The notes under the pieces were generated by a model, which saw only the letters and a program-made list of their open reading frames with translations, was not told the origin of the DNA and made no database searches. Source: Paenibacillus thalictri (GTDB taxonomy: Bacteria > Bacillota > Bacilli > Paenibacillales > NBRC-103111). Taken from it: a stretch of DNA of 64,000 bases. The stretch is taken from contig NZ_SIRE01000013.1 in the NCBI RefSeq assembly GCF_004307995.1, positions 186,001-250,000 on the forward strand, in the 5' to 3' direction. Both the position numbers and the translations under genes were made by a program. This document shows, piece after piece, positions 16,832 to 25,760 of this stretch (the stretch's first letter is position 1; every line of letters begins with the position of its first letter).

Positions 16832-16907
16832 GGAGGCCACTGAAAAAGTAGCGGAGCGATCGTAAGCATGATTCGCTTATGCAGCGTTCACTTTTTCAGT
16901 GGCCTCC
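16832..16907. repeat. Palindromic repeat, copy 1 (short form)
   Basis: An 18-bp perfect inverted repeat, GGAGGCCACTGAAAAAGT (16832-16849) and its complement (16890-16907), around a 40-base centre containing GAATCATGCTT in reverse. Its right half, read in reverse, matches copy 3 at 31096 in about 47 of 50 bases, and its ends resemble copy 2 at 26821. All three lie between genes. It is like a MITE or REP-type element. No transposase is in the window. It may fold into a transcript hairpin after the kinase gene, but there is no T-tract. Confidence 0.8.
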
Positions 16908-16964
16908 TCTTAGGAGTTAATATTTTGTTAATAGTTCATTTAGATAGAATCAATAAGCCTCCAT

Positions 16965-16991
16965 TATAATAAAAGACAAGGAAACGTTTCC
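16965..16991 (+). promoter_or_regulatory. TATAAT box followed by palindromic operator
   Basis: A perfect TATAAT at 16965-16970 is followed by the 12-bp palindrome GGAAACGTTTCC (16980-16991), which would cover the early transcribed region. The AAACGTTT core is of the type bound by LacI/CcpA-like repressors. No good -35 was seen. It faces the secreted protein/exporter operon starting at 17017. Confidence 0.55.
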
Positions 16992-17016
16992 GAATATGAA
17001 CTAAAGGAGATTCAAA

Positions 17017-18285
17017 ATGAAGATTAGCAAAAAAGCGATCCCTGTCCTTGCATTTGCCGTCGGAGCGTCTGTGTTTGTCTCAACGGCCTTTGCCGATATG
17101 CTGCTTGGTTCCGGTTACGACAGGTTTAAAAACTCTATTAAAAATACCGCCGCGCAGCTGGAAACCGGGCTGAACAGCTACACGATCGAAGGATTGTTCA
17201 GTTTGAAGGACAACAATCAATTGTTGCTTCAGTCGACCTTTGTTAATAAAGTCGAACCCGGTAAATCGGAGAACACTTCCTCCACTCAGACGGCGAATGG
17301 CGAGACGGAAAAACATTACTCGTATTCCGATAAGAAGCTGTCCGTCTGGAAGAGCGGTTCCGACGACAAATATTATGCGACAGAATATCCGGACGATATG
17401 AATCGCAATGGCGGGAAAAGCTTCGACAATCCTTTTAAAGAAAAGGGCGCGCAAGAGGTTGAAAAAATCGTCGATGCGATGGTGGGCAATCTCAAGGATA
17501 ACGTACAGGCCGAAGAAAGGCCTGAGGGCGGCCGCATCTATTCGGGCAGCTTATCCGAAGCGCAGGTGCCGGCTGTTGTCAACGCTGTCTCCTCCTTTGG
17601 TTTCAAGCAGATGATCGGCCAGCAGGGCCGCATGGAAAAAGAGGCGAATCTCCCGAAAATCGAAAGCGATATTTTCGTGAAGAAGGTTACGGGTAAAGCG
17701 GTTGAAAACAAAGCCGGTTTATTGGAAAATGTGACGGGGGACATTGTTCTGACCGGCAAAGATAAAAACGGAGTGCAGCACGATTTATTGCTGAATGTGG
17801 CGGTGAAGTTGTCCGATATTGGCAATACGAAAGTGACGACACCGGACCTTACCGGCGTGAACGTGGAGAAAGTAAGCCAGGCCGGCGGGTTTAGCAGCAT
17901 GCTAGTTGGAAAATATAAAAACAACATCGTTATTGAGAAAAATGGCAAATACGTCAAAATCGGCGAGAGAAACTTGGAAATTACAAGTGTAGAACAAAAT
18001 AAAGTGGCCGGCAAATATTACGAGACGGTAAAACCCGGATTTGAAGCCGAATATCCGGATGCGTACAATTTTAATTTTGAATATAACCCAAGCCAATCCA
18101 GACAGATGTCATTGTTTACTTACACCAATTCGAAGGGCGAGCAGGAGCAAGGCCAGCTTCATCCGAGCGGTTCCGGAAAGCTGTATATTGATCTGAACAT
18201 CGAAATGATGAACGGCAACTCGTACCGGTCGAACATGAATCGTCAAAATTTCGACGGGGAAATGATCCGCGTATTTGAAGAATAA
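17017..18285 (+). CDS. Secreted protein of unknown function, exporter-linked
   Basis: A 422-residue exported protein with a signal peptide (MKISKKAIPVLAFAVGASVFV, cleavage after STAFA). The mature part begins with ADMLLGSGYDRFKNSIK, which I remember only as a feature of unnamed Paenibacillus proteins. No catalytic motif, membrane anchor or repeat was seen; it is polar, Lys-, Asn- and Ser-rich, and likely beta-rich in its second half. It is the first gene of a run with an ABC-2 exporter and an OmpR-type two-component system, so it may be a substrate-binding, sensing or cell-envelope partner (inference). AAAGGAGA precedes the ATG. Confidence 0.75.
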   Translation: MKISKKAIPVLAFAVGASVFVSTAFADMLLGSGYDRFKNSIKNTAAQLETGLNSYTIEGLFSLKDNNQLLLQSTFVNKVEPGKSENTSSTQTANGETEKHYSYSDKKLSVWKSGSDDKYYATEYPDDMNRNGGKSFDNPFKEKGAQEVEKIVDAMVGNLKDNVQAEERPEGGRIYSGSLSEAQVPAVVNAVSSFGFKQMIGQQGRMEKEANLPKIESDIFVKKVTGKAVENKAGLLENVTGDIVLTGKDKNGVQHDLLLNVAVKLSDIGNTKVTTPDLTGVNVEKVSQAGGFSSMLVGKYKNNIVIEKNGKYVKIGERNLEITSVEQNKVAGKYYETVKPGFEAEYPDAYNFNFEYNPSQSRQMSLFTYTNSKGEQEQGQLHPSGSGKLYIDLNIEMMNGNSYRSNMNRQNFDGEMIRVFEE

Positions 18286-18328
18286 GGCGCAGGCTGTTCC
18301 TTAAAGCGAAACGACTTTAGGGGCAGCC

Positions 18329-19084
18329 ATGTCCTATTTATGGGGGATGCAGTCATTGACGAACAAAGCGATTGAAATTACCGGCCTCAGCAAAATGTAC
18401 AATAACGGCAGGGGCATCAGCGATTTGAATTTGGTAGTGGATCAAGGCGATATATTCGGTTTTTTGGGGCCTAACGGCGCAGGGAAAACTACCGCCATGA
18501 AAGTGATGGCCGGGCTGTTGAAGCCGGATCGCGGCGATGTGAAAATTTTTGGCGCGAGCATTTTGGATGACTACGTGAACGCGATGAAACATGTCGGCTG
18601 CATTATTGAGACGGCGGAGTCGTACCCGTATATGACAGCTTATGAAAATCTGAAGTTGTTTGCCCGGTTTTATCCCGGCGTGGACGAGCAAAGAATCGAT
18701 GAATGTCTGGAAGTCACCGGCATGTTGAAATACAAGCATGAAAAATCCAGGAAGTTCTCGCTTGGCATGAAACAGCGGCTTGGCGTAGCCGCGGCGATCT
18801 TGTCCAGGCCTCGGCTGCTCATTCTGGATGAGCCGCTTAACGGCCTTGACGTCGAAGGCATGCTCGATATGCGAAGATTGGTGAAGCGGCTGGCCGAGGA
18901 AGAAGGCACGACGTTTTTTATATCCAGCCACTTGATTCACGATGTGGAGCTGACCTGTACCCGAATCGGCGTTGTGTACGGCGGCAAGCTGGTGAATGTG
19001 GATTATACGCAGCATATTTTGTCCAATTATTCTTCGCTTGAAAACTATTTTGTCAGTGAGGTAGACCGAAATGTCAGGGTTTAA
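18329..19084 (+). CDS. ABC transporter ATP-binding protein (ABC-2 type)
   Basis: A 251-residue ATPase. Walker A is GPNGAGKTT (Lys53), the signature is FSLGMKQR, and Walker B is LLILDEPLNGLD; a C-terminal HxxxDVE segment (SSHLIHDVE) follows. The CcmA-like subgroup exports antibiotics, peptides or lipids. The permease overlaps its end by 14 bases, so translation is coupled. The start was taken at ATG 18329, after AGGGG; MQSLTNK (18347) is a weaker choice. Confidence 0.93.
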   Translation: MSYLWGMQSLTNKAIEITGLSKMYNNGRGISDLNLVVDQGDIFGFLGPNGAGKTTAMKVMAGLLKPDRGDVKIFGASILDDYVNAMKHVGCIIETAESYPYMTAYENLKLFARFYPGVDEQRIDECLEVTGMLKYKHEKSRKFSLGMKQRLGVAAAILSRPRLLILDEPLNGLDVEGMLDMRRLVKRLAEEEGTTFFISSHLIHDVELTCTRIGVVYGGKLVNVDYTQHILSNYSSLENYFVSEVDRNVRV

Positions 19085-19823
19085 GGCTGCATTTATTAAT
19101 GAAACCGTCAAGCTGCTGAAAAAGAAAAAATTGATCGCGGCCGCAATCTTGTCCATTATTGCCGTTTTAGTCGGCGAAGTCGCCATTTTGGCGATCAAAC
19201 ATGGCTTTGGCTTGCGCGTCGTGGGTAGCACCGAATTTCCGTTGATTGTTTTATCGGTGTTCGCTTACACGATTTTGCCGCTGTTTGCAACATTTGTGGC
19301 GATCGATATGTTTAACGGCGAATTTGCTTCCAATACGATGAAAATTACGCTCACAAGGCCCGTTTCCCGATTCGGCGTATTTTGCGCAAAAGTGTTAAAC
19401 GTCGCTTTGTTTATTTTCGCCAATCTTTTGTTTGTGATGATTCTTTCTTTGTTGGCCGGATTTATTTTTAACCCTTCATCTTCCGGTTTCATGGGCGTTT
19501 TAAGAGTTGTGTTGTCTTATGCCGCGACGTTTTTCCCGGTTTTTGTGTTTGCGCTGCTTGTCGTATTGCTGGCCAACCTATTGCGCGGCGGACTCGCTGT
19601 CTTTTTTCTTTCGATCCTGATTTTTATCGGATTTAATTTTATCGGCATCGTCTTCTCCCATGTTTCCAGCTTTCTGATCACCTCGATGTTTGATTGGTAT
19701 ACGCTGTGGATATCGGAAACGATCAACGGGCTTAAGATTTTCCGGCAAACGTTAATTATGACCGGTTGTGGTATAATGTTGTTTACGGCGGGTTATTATT
19801 TATTTGACCGCAAGGACCTGTAG
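19071..19823 (+). CDS. ABC-2 type permease
   Basis: A 250-residue protein with about six hydrophobic segments (first near 20-40, last near 228-245). KLLKKKKLIAAAILS at the N-terminus is a typical cytosolic lead-in; TLTRPVSR follows the first helical pair, a stretch often seen in ABC-2 permeases. It pairs with the ATPase whose gene it overlaps. The substrate is unknown. The sensor kinase starts 14 bases after its stop, tying export to signalling. Confidence 0.88.
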   Translation: MSGFKAAFINETVKLLKKKKLIAAAILSIIAVLVGEVAILAIKHGFGLRVVGSTEFPLIVLSVFAYTILPLFATFVAIDMFNGEFASNTMKITLTRPVSRFGVFCAKVLNVALFIFANLLFVMILSLLAGFIFNPSSSGFMGVLRVVLSYAATFFPVFVFALLVVLLANLLRGGLAVFFLSILIFIGFNFIGIVFSHVSSFLITSMFDWYTLWISETINGLKIFRQTLIMTGCGIMLFTAGYYLFDRKDL

Positions 19824-19836
19824 AAAGGTAATCCGA

Positions 19837-21270
19837 ATGCAACTAGCCAAACGTTTTTTTATTATGAACGCGTTGACTGTGTTCATTTCCATAGCATTAA
19901 CCGTTTTGGCCGTCATGATTTTTGTAGCTGCATATACGAAATTGCTTGGCCCGAAAGCGGGCGCGGGCGATTTGAAGAACGCGTTTGAAGTCCGAATGGG
20001 GCTTGGCGAAATCAAAAGCATGGCGCAAAACATCGAGTTCGAACGGCTGCTGGATAAGGCATTTCAGCAGGAACTGTCGGACCGGGTAAATGTTCTGGGC
20101 GCTAACGCCGTCATTTTAAAAAATAGAGAAATCTTGTATTCCGCCAAAAAGGTAAGTGAAATCGACATCGATAAAAGCTTGATGCTGACGGGCAGCGGTC
20201 CTAACCTGGATACACTGGAGCTGGATGGCCGAACGTATATGTACGCCAGGGCGGATTACAACTTGCATTCGGGGGATAAGGGCGTACTGCTGCTGCTTGC
20301 GCCGGTCAGGCTGAAGACGGGTTTTTATATGTTTCTCGGCGTGTTTACGCTATGTTTTTTTATTGCTTCTTTCTTATTGATGAACTTCTGGGTTTCTTAC
20401 AGGTTTTCCCGCGGCATCATCGCGCCTGTCTCCAGGCTCAAGGACGCCGCCGTGAAAATCAGCGAAGGCGACTTAAACCGCGGGATTGCGGTGGAAGGCG
20501 AAGGCGAGGTCAGAGAGCTGAGCAGGACGCTGGAGCTGATGCGGATCAAGCTGAAGGAATCCGTATACTTGCAGCAGAAATACGACGAGAACCGGAAATT
20601 TCTGGTGTCCAGCATATCACACGACTTAAAAACCCCTGTCACTTCCGTGAAAGGGTATATCGAAGGCATTATCGACGGAGTTGCCAAAACCCCGGAGAAA
20701 ATGGCCGAATATTTGGAAACGGCACGATCAAAGGCGATATTGGTTAATGCCATGATCGATGATTTGCTTTTATATTCCAGGCTGGATATGCACCAGATTC
20801 CGTATCATTTTGAGAAAACGAATATTTTGCAATATTTCGAGGATTGCGTTGCCGATCATCGTTATGAATGTGAAAAGTTGAATATACAGCTGACGTTGGT
20901 CAGCGAGTTACAGGATAACGTCTTTGTTTCCATCGATCGGGAAAGAGTAAAGAGGGTCATTCAGAACATTTTGGACAATGCAATGAAATATATGGAGAAG
21001 AGCGATGGGCGGATTGAGATCGTATTAAGAGAAACGCGGTCGTCTGCCGTTATAGAGATTAAAGACAATGGAAAAGGCATACCGGAACACGATCTTCCCC
21101 ATATATTTGAACGGTTTTATCGGGCGGACGCATCAAGAAGAAGCGCCGAAGGCAGCGGTCTGGGGCTGGCCATCGCCAAACAAATCGTGGAGGATCACGA
21201 GGGGAACATTTGGGTGAGAAGTGGCCTTGGAGAAGGAACCCGCATGATGATATCTCTGAAAAAGTTGTAA
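19837..21270 (+). CDS. Sensor histidine kinase, OmpR-partner type
   Basis: A 477-residue kinase. Two transmembrane segments (about 8-32 and 165-188) flank an extracellular domain, then HAMP (about 190-240), HisKA with FLVSSISHDLKTPVTS (His near 265) and HATPase with NILDNAMKYM, DNGKGIP and GSGLGLAIAKQ. The upstream frame continues into the permease; ATG 19837 follows an AAAGGT site 8 bases away. It is paired with the OmpR-type regulator at 21339. Kinases linked to ABC-2 exporters commonly sense cell-envelope stress or antibiotics (family knowledge); the ligand here is unknown. Confidence 0.92.
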   Translation: MQLAKRFFIMNALTVFISIALTVLAVMIFVAAYTKLLGPKAGAGDLKNAFEVRMGLGEIKSMAQNIEFERLLDKAFQQELSDRVNVLGANAVILKNREILYSAKKVSEIDIDKSLMLTGSGPNLDTLELDGRTYMYARADYNLHSGDKGVLLLLAPVRLKTGFYMFLGVFTLCFFIASFLLMNFWVSYRFSRGIIAPVSRLKDAAVKISEGDLNRGIAVEGEGEVRELSRTLELMRIKLKESVYLQQKYDENRKFLVSSISHDLKTPVTSVKGYIEGIIDGVAKTPEKMAEYLETARSKAILVNAMIDDLLLYSRLDMHQIPYHFEKTNILQYFEDCVADHRYECEKLNIQLTLVSELQDNVFVSIDRERVKRVIQNILDNAMKYMEKSDGRIEIVLRETRSSAVIEIKDNGKGIPEHDLPHIFERFYRADASRRSAEGSGLGLAIAKQIVEDHEGNIWVRSGLGEGTRMMISLKKL

Positions 21271-21338
21271 ATAAGTTGAAAGATTGTTTAGGCAGACCGT
21301 TCAGTTCCGAAAGGGATTGTTTTGGAGGGTAAGGATGG

Positions 21339-22034
21339 ATGAAAAAGATACTGATAATTGAGGACGATCAGAGCATCGCCAATCTGCAAAAGGATTATTT
21401 GGAGCTGAGCGGTTTTTCGGTCAGAATCGAAGCTACGGGAGCCGCAGGATTGGACGCTTTGAAGAAAGATACGGTGGACCTTGTTATTCTTGACATTATG
21501 CTGCCGGGGATGGACGGATTCGAGGTGTTACGAAAGATTCGCGAAGACGAAGACATTCCCGTGCTGCTTGTGTCGGCGAGGGCGGAGGAAATTTATAAAA
21601 TTAACGGCCTTGGTCTCGGCGCGGACGACTATATTACGAAACCTTTCAGCTCCGGCGAGCTGGTGGCCAGGGTCAACGCCCATCTGAACAAGTTCGAGCG
21701 TATGAAAGAACGGTTCGGCAAAAGCGAAGAAGCAGCTAAACTTCAGGTAAGGGGGCTGGAACTCCAGAAAGATGCCCGCAGGGTTTTTGTGAACGGAAAT
21801 GAGGTCACGTTGGCCCAAAAGGAATTTGATCTGCTGCTTTTTTTGTTTCAGAATGCCAACCGGGTGTTCGGCAAAGAAGAGCTGTTTGAGCGCATCTGGG
21901 GAATGGACGCATTAAGCGACGCTTCCACCGTCACGGTACATATTGCGCGGATCAGAGAGAAAATTGAGGAGAATCCGTCCAAACCCCAGTACATTGGTAC
22001 AGTGTGGGGGTCCGGTTACCGCTTTATCATTTAA
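21339..22034 (+). CDS. Response regulator, OmpR/PhoB family
   Basis: A 231-residue regulator: receiver (acidic pair D9/D10, D52 in LVILDIMLPGMDG, Lys in ITKPF) and a winged-helix DNA-binding domain (about 130-228, with EFDLLLFLFQNANRVFGKEELFERIWG). It is the partner of the kinase upstream and probably controls the operon starting at 17017. GGAGGG lies about 10 bases before the ATG. Confidence 0.94.
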   Translation: MKKILIIEDDQSIANLQKDYLELSGFSVRIEATGAAGLDALKKDTVDLVILDIMLPGMDGFEVLRKIREDEDIPVLLVSARAEEIYKINGLGLGADDYITKPFSSGELVARVNAHLNKFERMKERFGKSEEAAKLQVRGLELQKDARRVFVNGNEVTLAQKEFDLLLFLFQNANRVFGKEELFERIWGMDALSDASTVTVHIARIREKIEENPSKPQYIGTVWGSGYRFII

Positions 22035-22061
22035 TGGAATTATCCATATATACCCAATTTG

Positions 22062-22095
22062 AAAGCTGCTGATTCGATTGAATCGGCGGCTTTTT
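22062..22095 (+). terminator. Rho-independent terminator
   Basis: AAAGCTGCTGATTC pairs with GAATCGGCGGCTTT, including two G-U pairs, around GATT and is followed by T5. It ends the exporter/two-component operon. Between it and the next gene a TATAAT (22184-22189) is the only clear promoter element; no good -35 was seen. Confidence 0.85.
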
Positions 22096-22220
22096 GCCGT
22101 TTTTGCAGAGATGTGTTTCAAAGACAATAAGATTGCACCAGAAACACAAATATCACCATCTACAACCTCGCTTGCCGCCACTCTATAATACAAACATAAC
22201 TACTCGGAGGTGAGCCCAAC

Positions 22221-23186
22221 ATGAAAATGACAGCGCCGGGGGCGGAACGCGCGCCGGTTCAAACCGGGACAAGGCCAATCGGCAGGGGCCGTTGGAAGCT
22301 TTTTCAGATGAACATCGACCTGTATCTATTATTGATTCCGGGGCTTGCGTTTTTGCTGCTGTTCAAATACGCGCCGATGTACGGTGTTATCATCGCCTTT
22401 CAGGATTTCAACATATTCGAAGGCTTTACCGGCAGCCAATGGGTCGGACTCGCGCAGTTCGCCAAGCTGATTCATTCGGAGGATTTTTACCAGGTGTTTA
22501 TCAATACGCTGATGATCAGCTTGTACAAAATCGTGCTGCTGTTCCCGGTGCCGATCGTGATTGCGTTATTGCTGAACGAGGTGCGGAAAATGTGGTTCAA
22601 ACGGGCCGTGCAAACCGTCATTTTCCTGCCTCACTTTTTGTCCTGGGTGATTATCTCCGGGCTGTTCATCAATATTTTGTCGCCAAGCGGCGGGCTGGTT
22701 AATCAAGTGATTCATTATTTCGGCGGCACTCCGATTTCCTTCTTTCTTGATAACGACTACTTCCGCAGTGTGCTTGTATTTACGGCTGGCTGGAAAGAGT
22801 CGGGCTGGAATACGATCATCTTTATCGCCGCGATCGCCGGGATCGAGCAGGAGCAATACGAAGCGGCGTCGATCGACGGAGCGGGGCGCATCAGGCAGAT
22901 GCTGCATATTACGCTGCCGGGCATTATGCCAACGATCATTCTTGTCCTAGTGCTTCGCCTCGGGTACTTGCTGGAGGCGGGTACGGAGCAGATTTTGACG
23001 ATGTACAACTCCGTCGTTTACACGTCGGGGGATGTGATCGGGACTTACGTTTACCGTCAAGGCCTCGGTCAGCAGGATTACAGCTTTAGCACGGCGGTTG
23101 GCTTGTTCAATTCGGTGGTCGGGTTTATTCTGATCCTGCTTGGCAACGAATTAAGCAAACGCCTCGTCAAGCGCAGCATTTGGTAA
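22221..23186 (+). CDS. Sugar ABC transporter permease, LplB type
   Basis: A 321-residue permease with about six membrane helices; the family's N-terminal LLIPGLAFLLLFKYAPMYG and the EAAxxxG coupling loop (YEAASIDGAGRIRQMLHITLPG) are present. Together with the next two genes it forms a complete importer except for its ATPase, which is commonly supplied by a shared MsmX-type protein in Bacillales. Family members import oligosaccharides. CGGAGGTG precedes the start. Confidence 0.92.
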   Translation: MKMTAPGAERAPVQTGTRPIGRGRWKLFQMNIDLYLLLIPGLAFLLLFKYAPMYGVIIAFQDFNIFEGFTGSQWVGLAQFAKLIHSEDFYQVFINTLMISLYKIVLLFPVPIVIALLLNEVRKMWFKRAVQTVIFLPHFLSWVIISGLFINILSPSGGLVNQVIHYFGGTPISFFLDNDYFRSVLVFTAGWKESGWNTIIFIAAIAGIEQEQYEAASIDGAGRIRQMLHITLPGIMPTIILVLVLRLGYLLEAGTEQILTMYNSVVYTSGDVIGTYVYRQGLGQQDYSFSTAVGLFNSVVGFILILLGNELSKRLVKRSIW

Positions 23187-23199
23187 GGAGGAGCACACG

Positions 23200-24075
23200 A
23201 TGCGCAAACAATCATTTCAAGACCGCTTGTTGGACTTATTCGTGTACGGGATCCTGCTTTTGTGCGGCATCGCCACCTTGCTGCCTCTGGCCAATGTGCT
23301 GTCCAAAGCGTTAAGCGACGAGTCCGCAGTCATCTCCGGCAAAGTGGGTATCATCCCTGTCGGCTTCCAACTTCATACGATGGCTTACGTCGTCTCGTCA
23401 GTCCAATTCCTGCATGCCATATCCGTGTCGCTTTTTATCACAGCGGCCGGAACGATCTTATCGATCATGCTGACGATGCTGACGGCATACCCGCTGTCGA
23501 AACGTCATCTGCCGGGCATCTCGCTGATCATGGTGCTGTTTATATTCACGATGCTGTTTAACGGCGGCATCATTCCGAACTACCTGCTGATGAAGCAGCT
23601 GCATCTGATCAACAGCTTATGGTCGGTTATGCTCCCGGCGCTGATCAGCGTGTTTAATATGCTGGTGATCAAAAGCTACTACGAATCGCTTCCCGAAGCG
23701 CTCGAAGAGTCGGCCAAAATGGACGGCGCCCGCAATATGACGGTGCTCGTACGCATCGTCATCCCGCTCAGCATTCCGGTCATCGCCACGATCTCGCTGT
23801 TTTACGCGGTGTATTTCTGGAACGACTATTTTCATCCGATGTTGTACATCAACGATCCGGGTCTTAAGCCGCTGCAGCTGTATTTGCGCGATATCGTCAT
23901 GGACGCGGACAGCTCTTCGCTTGTGAACAAAAGTGCCGACGATATGATGAACGTGTCGCCGGAAGGCGTCCGTTCCGCAACCGTCATCGCTTCCATGATT
24001 CCGATGCTGCTGTTTTACCCTTTTTTGCAGAAGCATTTTGTCAAAGGCGTACTGATCGGCTCGGTCAAAGGGTGA
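23200..24075 (+). CDS. Sugar ABC transporter permease, LplC/YtcP type
   Basis: A 291-residue permease with about six helices and the coupling loop ALEESAKMDGARNMTVLVRIVIPLS. The C-terminus ends in KGVLIGSVKG, typical of LplC/YtcP proteins. The start is preceded by AAGGAGGAG, whose first bases include the stop codon of the lplB-like gene. It partners the permease upstream and binding protein downstream. Confidence 0.92.
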   Translation: MRKQSFQDRLLDLFVYGILLLCGIATLLPLANVLSKALSDESAVISGKVGIIPVGFQLHTMAYVVSSVQFLHAISVSLFITAAGTILSIMLTMLTAYPLSKRHLPGISLIMVLFIFTMLFNGGIIPNYLLMKQLHLINSLWSVMLPALISVFNMLVIKSYYESLPEALEESAKMDGARNMTVLVRIVIPLSIPVIATISLFYAVYFWNDYFHPMLYINDPGLKPLQLYLRDIVMDADSSSLVNKSADDMMNVSPEGVRSATVIASMIPMLLFYPFLQKHFVKGVLIGSVKG

Positions 24076-24093
24076 GAGCGCATTTTACCTAAA

Positions 24094-24113
24094 GATGCCC
24101 GGATGACGGCATC
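24094..24113 (+). other. Small hairpin between permease and binding-protein genes
   Basis: GATGCC and GGCATC pair around an 8-base loop, followed by CTTGGTTT. It lies between the LplC-like permease stop and the binding-protein start and could stabilise the downstream transcript. Weak evidence. Confidence 0.35.
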
Positions 24114-24160
24114 CTTGGTTTAATGATATGTTAACTATAGAGTCTAGGGAGGTTCCCCAC

Positions 24161-25729
24161 ATGTTGAACAAAAAGAGAAACAAGTTATTATTCCTTACGC
24201 TGACGGCAAGTTTATCCGCGGCGTCGCTGGCCGCCTGTTCTCCGCAAAACCAAAGCGACGGCAAAACGGCAGGTTCGGCTTCGGCCCCAGCCCCGGCAGC
24301 TTCCGCAAGCACGCAAGCTGCGGCGCCAAAACCTCAGCTCAAATCGCTGCAAATTTGGCAGAAGGACGACTACAACACGTATCCGGTAGCGAAATTTTTG
24401 GAGGAAAAAACAGGCTACAAAGTGCAATACGACATGCTGCCGCAGGACAAACCCCAAGATAAGCTTAACATCCTGATCGCTTCCGGCGAGCCTTACGATG
24501 CGATAACAACAACGGGTACGACCGATTTTAAAGCGCTTTATTCCGATTATGCCAAAAAGGGCGCATTAACCGACTTGGGCCCGCTTATCGACAAATACGG
24601 GCCGAATATTAAAGCGGCGGTTGATCCGGCAGTATTGGAAGCGGCGAAAATCGACGGCAAGCTGTACGCCATTCCGACTAAGAGCATCCCCAACGTGATT
24701 GCCAGCTTGTACATCCGCCAGGATTGGCTGGATAAAGTAGGCATGAAGGCTCCAACGACGCTTGACGAGCTAGTCGAGGTACTGAAGGCATTTAAAGAGA
24801 AAGATCCCGGGGGCAACGGCGATAAAAATATTCCTTTTACGATCAGAGGGGACAACTTCTTCGTCGATAACATTGTCGGTGCGTTTGGCATGCCGAATTT
24901 CTGGAACGATGTAAATGGCAAGCTGACCCCGCGTATCATGGATCCGGCTTATCCGGAATACGTCAAATTCATGAGCGAGCTGTTTAAGCAAGGTTTGCTT
25001 GACAAAGAATTTGCGGCCAACAAGGATGCTACCGCCAAGGAGAAATTCACGAGCGGCAGAGCGGGCATGATTTTAATGAACTGGTCCGACGTGCCTAACA
25101 TCGCCGATGCTTTAACCAAAAACGTACCTGCGGCCAAAGCGTTATATATCCCTGCCTTGAAAGGCAAAGACGGCAAACTGGGACTGAGTGCAACGCAAGG
25201 TTTCGACCGGATCACTTACGTTCCGAAGGCATCGAAGCATCCGGAGGATGCGGTCAAATGGCTAAATGCTAAGCTGGAGCCGGAAACGTTCAAAGCGATG
25301 GCGATCGGCGAGGAAAACAAGCATTATACGTTCAAGGATGGCCAATATTCGCCGATTAACCCGATTTTTACGGATGAGCGGAATCAAGCCAACAACTTCC
25401 TGACCGGTTCCGACGATAAAAATTACCCGACTTATTGGCAGGCTCGCGTGCGCAAAGATATGCGGCTGTTTGACGCCTGGAATTTCATTAATCGCACTGA
25501 ACCGGCGAACACGCGTATTTCCGATCCGCTTGGTTTTGCGCCTTACCTGCCCGAATTTTCGAAGAGCTTCCAGCAGCTGAACACGATGGTCGGCGACTAC
25601 ACGACCAAGCTGATTTTTGGCGCCGAGCCGCTGAGCGGATTGGACGCGTTTATCGCCAAGTTCAAAGCGGCCGGCGGAGAAGCCAGCTACAAAGAAGTTA
25701 ACGACTGGTACGCCAAAGCGAAAAAATAA
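24161..25729 (+). CDS. ABC transporter substrate-binding lipoprotein, LplA/SBP type
   Basis: A 522-residue extracellular solute-binding lipoprotein. The signal ends in a lipobox (SLAAC, Cys about 25), followed by an Ala/Ser/Pro-rich linker; the binding domain follows, with the family's KFMSELFKQGLLDKEF and ERNQANNFL regions. An earlier in-frame start at 24128 is rejected because AGGGAGG sits 8 bases before ATG 24161. It feeds sugar to the LplB/LplC-type permeases and precedes a GH130 enzyme, so a mannoside-like oligosaccharide is a plausible ligand (inference). Confidence 0.92.
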   Translation: MLNKKRNKLLFLTLTASLSAASLAACSPQNQSDGKTAGSASAPAPAASASTQAAAPKPQLKSLQIWQKDDYNTYPVAKFLEEKTGYKVQYDMLPQDKPQDKLNILIASGEPYDAITTTGTTDFKALYSDYAKKGALTDLGPLIDKYGPNIKAAVDPAVLEAAKIDGKLYAIPTKSIPNVIASLYIRQDWLDKVGMKAPTTLDELVEVLKAFKEKDPGGNGDKNIPFTIRGDNFFVDNIVGAFGMPNFWNDVNGKLTPRIMDPAYPEYVKFMSELFKQGLLDKEFAANKDATAKEKFTSGRAGMILMNWSDVPNIADALTKNVPAAKALYIPALKGKDGKLGLSATQGFDRITYVPKASKHPEDAVKWLNAKLEPETFKAMAIGEENKHYTFKDGQYSPINPIFTDERNQANNFLTGSDDKNYPTYWQARVRKDMRLFDAWNFINRTEPANTRISDPLGFAPYLPEFSKSFQQLNTMVGDYTTKLIFGAEPLSGLDAFIAKFKAAGGEASYKEVNDWYAKAKK

Positions 25730-25760
25730 GAGCAGAAGTTTAAGGAAAGGGGTAATCATA

